A stretch of DNA of 64,000 nt, from positions 1 through 64,000 of the forward strand of contig JBQDFP010000006.1 in the NCBI GenBank assembly GCA_052085365.1, in the 5' to 3' direction. A model generated the notes under the pieces. That model was not told the origin of the DNA, did no database searches, and was given only the letters and a program-made list of their open reading frames with translations. Shown here piece after piece: positions 59,458 through 64,000 of the stretch. Each line of letters begins with the position of its first letter. Position 1 is the first letter of the stretch. Both the position numbers and the translations under genes were made by a program. The stretch comes from Canibacter sp052085365. Lineage in GTDB: Bacteria; Actinomycetota; Actinomycetes; Actinomycetales; Microbacteriaceae.

Positions 59458-61394
59458 GAACAATGCTCGCAGCTGGACTCGCTGTGGCACTGACCGTGCC
59501 ATTGACACTGATTGGTGGGGCCGTACTCGCAGACGATGCCCCCGAAACTGCCGGTGCAGGAGCCGCAGAATCTGGCGAACTGCACTGGGGTGTGCGCGGA
59601 ACGATCCGCAACTATCTCGAAAAATTCGATCACACCGGCGGAAGCATTGCCGCATATGACAGCGCAACCTACTCCAAGGGCGATAAATACGCAGTGTTCC
59701 CGGTCGCCGGAGGTGAAGTCGATGCTGAGGCCGGAACCGCAAGCCTCAGCTTCGACGGTGAACTCGATATGCGTGGCTTCGACGAGCCGTGGCTGGACTT
59801 TGAAAACGTTCGACTGGAAGCCGCCGCCGGTGAGGCTCAGATCATCGTCGACATGATCGAAAGCTACAACACCAAAGAGCGAACGAATGATCTTGTGCTC
59901 GCAGAGTTCACGGTCCCCGAAGACGGCTTCGCAGCCAACGGGAATACCGTTACTCTGTCCGTCGGAGAGGGGACCTTCCCTGAAGAGATCGGTAACAACC
60001 ATCTTCCCGCATACGGTGGCCCAACCTATGTTGCACCCAACGATTTTACTGACGGCTTCGACCTGACTGTGCAGGTGGGTGGTGAAAGCCAGGGCCCCTC
60101 AGTGGGTACCGCATACCCCGATAACAATGCGGTTATGACGGTGAACCCGGGCAAAAACCTGCCAACCGACGAAGAAACCGAGGTCACGATCTCGGGAACC
60201 GGCTACGACCCGAGTGCTCCAGTCTATGTCGGGCTCGGCACGATGAAAGAACCCGCGAATCCCGAAAAATGGCGAAAGAGCAAAGGGGGGTTTAGCGGAT
60301 CAGGCGAAGACTTCGATTACGGAAGCCCACGGCTCGTAGTCGCTCACGGTTCGACAGACACAGATGTCTCCGACAGTACGATGGACGAAGACGGAAACTG
60401 GACGCTCACCCTTCCCGTCCCCGGCGCTCAGGTACCTTCGTTCTTCGGCGAAGACATCGACTGTCTCCCGGTGCAGTGCGGGTTCTTCTCATTCGGAGCG
60501 CACGGCAAAACCAGCGCCAAAAACGAAGCCTTCACACCGATCACCTTCGTCGGCGCAGATGACTCTGAAACACCAGGCCCGGGTGACGGCTCAGACGACG
60601 AGACACCCGACGTCGATGATCCAACCCCCATCGACATTCCAGACAAGAAGAGCGACCCCTTCGGTGAATCAACCGGCACCAACCCAAGCGGTGCAAGCCT
60701 CACGGTCACGCCGGCATACTCGCTGAACGACACAGACCAGAAGGTGAAACTCACCGGCAAGAACTTCCCGACGACGAACAAAGCGGGGACTGAATTTGGC
60801 GGACTCTACGTGCTCTTCGGCTGGGTTGATGACGGGAAATGGCGCCCGAGCGAAGGCGGAAGAAGCGGCAGCGAATTCACCTACGTTGAAGACATCACGG
60901 TCGACGGCAACCCGGCCGGGGTCTACCAGAGCATGGTGAACTACCCGGGAAACACGACCGGACCCGAACAGCCCTTCATGGACAAGAACGGGAACTTTAC
61001 GATGGACTTCACCATCAGACAGTCTCAGTTCACGAGCGTTCACGACCGCACTATTGACTGCTACCAAATGCAGTGCGGCATCATTACGATCGGTGCTCAC
61101 GGGCAGCAAAGTCCAGGCGGTGAGGTCTTCACCCCGGTCTACTTCACTGAAACAGCAGAAGAAACCGGTAACCAGGTACCGAACGCAATGCCAAAAGCCG
61201 AAGTCACCGCAAACCCCAACTTTGCTCAGCAAGCCGCGGGCACTTTGGCAAACACCGGAGCTGAAAACCGAATGATGCTCTTTGGTGGTCTATTCGTAAC
61301 GAGCCTGGGCCTGTTCGCTCTTGCTCTGCTTACACTGCGTCGACGCGGAGGAGCCCCTTCCGAAGCGATGCTTCACTCACCCAACGCACAGTAA
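59454..61394 (+). CDS. HtaA-domain heme-binding surface protein with two neocarzinostatin-like domains
   Basis: A 646-residue wall protein. Signal peptide 1-27; HtaA domain 40-209 (LHWGVRGTIRNYLEKF at its start, LDFENVRLE later), the heme-binding module of corynebacterial HtaA/HtaB. Two Cys-paired beta domains lie at 224-366 and 416-566 (C337/C342 and C536/C541, each before a GAHG turn). The C-terminus has LANTG (598-602), a membrane segment and an Arg tail, as in substrates of class E sortases (LAXTG). GTG 59454 overlaps the upstream stop. It probably captures heme at the cell surface and hands it to HmuT. Confidence 0.9.
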   Translation: MRTMLAAGLAVALTVPLTLIGGAVLADDAPETAGAGAAESGELHWGVRGTIRNYLEKFDHTGGSIAAYDSATYSKGDKYAVFPVAGGEVDAEAGTASLSFDGELDMRGFDEPWLDFENVRLEAAAGEAQIIVDMIESYNTKERTNDLVLAEFTVPEDGFAANGNTVTLSVGEGTFPEEIGNNHLPAYGGPTYVAPNDFTDGFDLTVQVGGESQGPSVGTAYPDNNAVMTVNPGKNLPTDEETEVTISGTGYDPSAPVYVGLGTMKEPANPEKWRKSKGGFSGSGEDFDYGSPRLVVAHGSTDTDVSDSTMDEDGNWTLTLPVPGAQVPSFFGEDIDCLPVQCGFFSFGAHGKTSAKNEAFTPITFVGADDSETPGPGDGSDDETPDVDDPTPIDIPDKKSDPFGESTGTNPSGASLTVTPAYSLNDTDQKVKLTGKNFPTTNKAGTEFGGLYVLFGWVDDGKWRPSEGGRSGSEFTYVEDITVDGNPAGVYQSMVNYPGNTTGPEQPFMDKNGNFTMDFTIRQSQFTSVHDRTIDCYQMQCGIITIGAHGQQSPGGEVFTPVYFTETAEETGNQVPNAMPKAEVTANPNFAQQAAGTLANTGAENRMMLFGGLFVTSLGLFALALLTLRRRGGAPSEAMLHSPNAQ

Positions 61395-61405
61395 TCCAGA
61401 AAGAA

Positions 61406-64000
61406 ATGGACACAATGAGAAAGAAGAAATGGTACTCGGGGGTTGCGCTGGGCACAGCAGCAGCGCTTGCCCTGAGCGGCCTGGCCACAGCGCCAGCGTT
61501 TGCCGCTGAGCCCGGAGGGTCCTCCACCGGCACCGGCCATAACGCCGAAGGTGACGTACAACCTTCGCTGACAGTAACCCCTGGGAAAAACGTCAACCCC
61601 AAGGGCGACACGGTTCTCACACTCGAAGGCGAAAACTATGCCACGGCGACAAAAAGTGGCAATGTTTTCGGCGGTGCATACCTGCTTTTCGGAGTTATCG
61701 ATCTGCAAGACGAAGCGGACGAAGGCAGCTGGGCGCCCTCTCAACGTGGCGTAAGCGGCGTGAACTATGATTATGCACCCGATGCCGGCGTCTACCAGTC
61801 ACTCATTAACTATCCCGGAAATAACACTGAGCCGGGTCTTGACTTCATGGACGAGAACGGAAACTTCAGCACGACGCTGACCATTCCGGGAGCGCAGTTC
61901 ACGAGCCAGGCGGGCGAAGAGATCGACTGCTTCGAAATGCAGTGCGGTGTCATAACCGTCGGCGCTCACGGTCAGCAGAGCCCCGGTGTCGAAGTGTTCA
62001 CCCCCGTAGAATTTGCGACCGGTGAAGACGAGGCGACCGCGCCAACAATTGAAACCCAGCCAGGCGATGTGTCGGTTGAAGAGGGCGAAGACGCAACATT
62101 CAGCGTTGGTGTTGCGGGTGACCCTGAGCCGACGATCCAGTGGCAGTCACGTGAAAACGCAGAAAGTACCTGGGCAGATGTCGACGGCGCAACCAGTGAC
62201 ATCTTGACCGTTGAAAGCGCGGAGCTTGCAGCTGACGGCAGCCAGTACCGTGCTGCCGCTGAGAACGAGGCCGGGTCGGTTGAATCAGACGCGGCAACGC
62301 TCACTGTTACCGAAGTGGCCGAAGAACCACCGGCAGAAAACGCCTCGGAGGGTACGCCGTACGCAGATAACACCGCGTACATGACAGTGACCCCGGGCAA
62401 AGAACTCAGCACGAGCGAAACCAACGAGCTCGTCATCGAAGGCCACGGGTATGACCCCGCGGGTTCGATCTATGTCGGTATGGGAACCAACCTGAACACA
62501 GAGGATGCCGAACAGTGGCGCAAGAGTAACGGTGGGCTCAGCGGCCCCGACGGCGACTTCAACTATGGTGCACCGCGCCTGGTTGTGGAGCCCGGCTCTG
62601 ACAACGGTGAAGTTGCCGACGCGCAAATGGACGCCGACGGAAACTGGACCCTGAGCGTATCGCTCACCGGAGCAGAAGTTTCAAGCTTCTTCGGTGGCGA
62701 CGCGATCAACTGCGAAGCCGTTCAGTGTGGCATCTTCTCATTCGGTGCACACGGAAAGATCTCACCATCAAACGAGGCCTACACTGATATTTTCTTCGCG
62801 AAAGAGGCAGTTGCGCCGTCGTACACGGTGACTCCGACTGAGCTTCCCACAACCGGCGGCAAAGTAACTGTTACCGGTGAAAACATTGACACTTCGGCAC
62901 GCCCGGCTTGGGGCGACACCTCAAACCCCGCTGGACTGTATGTGTCTTTGGGGTGGATCAGTGACAACGGCTGGAAACCATCGGAGAACGCAGCGGGCGA
63001 AACGCGCAAGGCTGTGAGCACAAAATGGGTGCAGGGCGCTCAAGAAACTGACGGGGACCAGTACGTTCAGTGGACGGAAAACGAAGACGGCACCGCCAAC
63101 TTCGAGTTCGATTTTGACAACATTGACTACGACACCGTGTATGCCGAGAAGCCTGCTGAAGGCGACTACAATCTTGCGGTTTTCGCTATCGGAGCCGGTG
63201 GCGTAAAGCAGGCAGTCAATGAGTATGCCGAACACATTACGATCGCGGCACCGCCAGCAGTCGAAACCGGTGTGATTGTCGCCGCGCAAGAAGCAGGTGA
63301 GTACCCCACCGATTTTGCTGGTGAGGACGTCACCGTAAACGCGGAGATTACACCGGCGGACGCTAATGGTTCAGTTGAATTCTTCGCGGGCGAAACCTCA
63401 CTCGGCGCAGCCGACGTCACAGAAGGCACCGCAACGATCACCACTGACAAGTTCGCGGGTGGTGCTCACCAGGTGACCGCAGTGTTCACCCCGAAGGGAA
63501 ACTTCACCGAGTCAACCTCGGCTGCGCAGACCTACCGGATCGTTGACCTGGAACCCGCAGTTGGCACTATCAACGTGGGCGAGGCAGCCAAGCAGATCAA
63601 GAACGCTGAACTGACTTGGTCGGTTGCGAACTACGTGAGCTTCGGCGCAGGCCCGGGCAAGGAGGTTCTTGGTGGCAGTGTCGAACTCGTCGACGGTGAA
63701 TTCCTGTTTACTGGTGGCACCGGCGTCGAAGACGCAGACGGTAACCGCGAAATCAGTTTCGACGGCGAGATTCGCCTTACCAGCGGCACAATGCCCGAGT
63801 GGAACTTCCGCGAACCTACTGTGTACGTGACTGCTGAAGGCGATGGCTATATTGAAGCCACGATCGACGGCGCTCACTACATGAGCCTCATGGGTGGAGA
63901 AGACACCACCTACGGTCCGGAACGCGTAGTGGTTCAAACCTTCACCGGTTCAGAAACGGCAACTGACGAGGGCGTAAGCTCCTTCACCGTTACCCCAACT
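61406..64000 (+). CDS. large HtaA-domain surface protein, 3' end outside the window
   Basis: At least 865 residues, open to the edge. Start at ATG 61406 or in-frame ATG 61415; AGAAAG lies upstream. Signal peptide (RKKKWYSGVALGTAAALAL, cut after AFA). Then a neocarzinostatin-like domain (about 50-205, DCFEMQC pair), an I-set Ig-like domain (about 210-300), a second Cys-paired domain (about 315-460, NCEAVQC), a third similar domain without the Cys pair (about 470-612), a bacterial Ig-like repeat (about 616-707) and an HtaA domain from about 727 (ELTWSVANYVSFG). It is likely the outermost heme receptor of the operon. Confidence 0.87.
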   Translation, partial: MDTMRKKKWYSGVALGTAAALALSGLATAPAFAAEPGGSSTGTGHNAEGDVQPSLTVTPGKNVNPKGDTVLTLEGENYATATKSGNVFGGAYLLFGVIDLQDEADEGSWAPSQRGVSGVNYDYAPDAGVYQSLINYPGNNTEPGLDFMDENGNFSTTLTIPGAQFTSQAGEEIDCFEMQCGVITVGAHGQQSPGVEVFTPVEFATGEDEATAPTIETQPGDVSVEEGEDATFSVGVAGDPEPTIQWQSRENAESTWADVDGATSDILTVESAELAADGSQYRAAAENEAGSVESDAATLTVTEVAEEPPAENASEGTPYADNTAYMTVTPGKELSTSETNELVIEGHGYDPAGSIYVGMGTNLNTEDAEQWRKSNGGLSGPDGDFNYGAPRLVVEPGSDNGEVADAQMDADGNWTLSVSLTGAEVSSFFGGDAINCEAVQCGIFSFGAHGKISPSNEAYTDIFFAKEAVAPSYTVTPTELPTTGGKVTVTGENIDTSARPAWGDTSNPAGLYVSLGWISDNGWKPSENAAGETRKAVSTKWVQGAQETDGDQYVQWTENEDGTANFEFDFDNIDYDTVYAEKPAEGDYNLAVFAIGAGGVKQAVNEYAEHITIAAPPAVETGVIVAAQEAGEYPTDFAGEDVTVNAEITPADANGSVEFFAGETSLGAADVTEGTATITTDKFAGGAHQVTAVFTPKGNFTESTSAAQTYRIVDLEPAVGTINVGEAAKQIKNAELTWSVANYVSFGAGPGKEVLGGSVELVDGEFLFTGGTGVEDADGNREISFDGEIRLTSGTMPEWNFREPTVYVTAEGDGYIEATIDGAHYMSLMGGEDTTYGPERVVVQTFTGSETATDEGVSSFTVTPT

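Overview
The window comes from a moderately high-GC Gram-positive actinobacterium. The evidence is a type VII (ESX-like) secretion locus with EccC and EccD homologues, the coproporphyrin-type heme pair hemH and hemQ, HtaA heme-binding surface proteins, DtxR/IdeR-like iron boxes, ROK and GntR regulators, and the order aspartate aminotransferase / tRNA-Trp / secE / nusG. Several genes seem to be read from leaderless transcripts, as is common in this phylum. A Micrococcales relative is likely, but the genus cannot be fixed from sequence alone. No rRNA, CRISPR array or insertion sequence was seen.

Layout. (1) 1-940: tRNA-Met and tRNA-Thr on the minus strand and a small membrane protein. (2) 942-10755: an NTF2-like protein, then a ROK repressor divergent from a sugar uptake and catabolism operon (dehydrogenase, ribose-type ABC transporter with two permeases and a lipoprotein, two TIM-barrel isomerases), mostly joined by 4-base overlaps. 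(3) 10757-13670: tRNA-Ser, a MetE-like enzyme, nagB and an FMN reductase. (4) 13880-31508: the type VII secretion region. The minus-strand arm carries two WXG100/ESAT-6-like proteins, three accessory proteins, a 956-residue polymorphic toxin with a C-terminal GH-E nuclease domain, and a string of immunity genes that includes an orphan toxin tip and a decayed Imm33 copy. The plus-strand arm carries an FHA protein, a small membrane protein, EccD, a CpaE/TadZ-like protein, a fused EccC, a second CpaE-like protein and a sigma factor fused to its own zinc-finger anti-sigma domain and membrane segment. (5) 31505-36911: an RNA m5U methyltransferase, Maf, a class III aminotransferase and a MarR-MFS pair whose transporter lacks a normal start codon. 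(6) 36918-43870: a GntR regulator and an operon for methylthioribose salvage (mtnA, ribose-type ABC transporter, mtnK). (7) 43868-47206: aspartate aminotransferase, tRNA-Trp, secE, nusG and an FadR-type regulator. (8) 47307-64000: heme and iron. Two separate FecCD-type ABC importers, coproporphyrin ferrochelatase and coproheme decarboxylase, a secreted subtilase, and three cell-surface proteins that share a repeated neocarzinostatin-like domain, two of them with an HtaA domain; the last runs off the window.

How the parts fit. In the heme region the subtilase and the hmuTUV/HtaA operon diverge from one intergenic region with two DtxR-like boxes. This suggests an iron-starvation module that degrades host hemoproteins, captures heme on the wall and imports it. 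The other heme ABC operon diverges from hemH-hemQ across a pair of perfect palindromes, so uptake and synthesis may be controlled together. The most unusual material is the toxin/immunity array (13880-15815), the sigma/anti-sigma fusion (29652), the repeated Cys-paired domain of the surface proteins (58579-64000) and the ACG start (35658).
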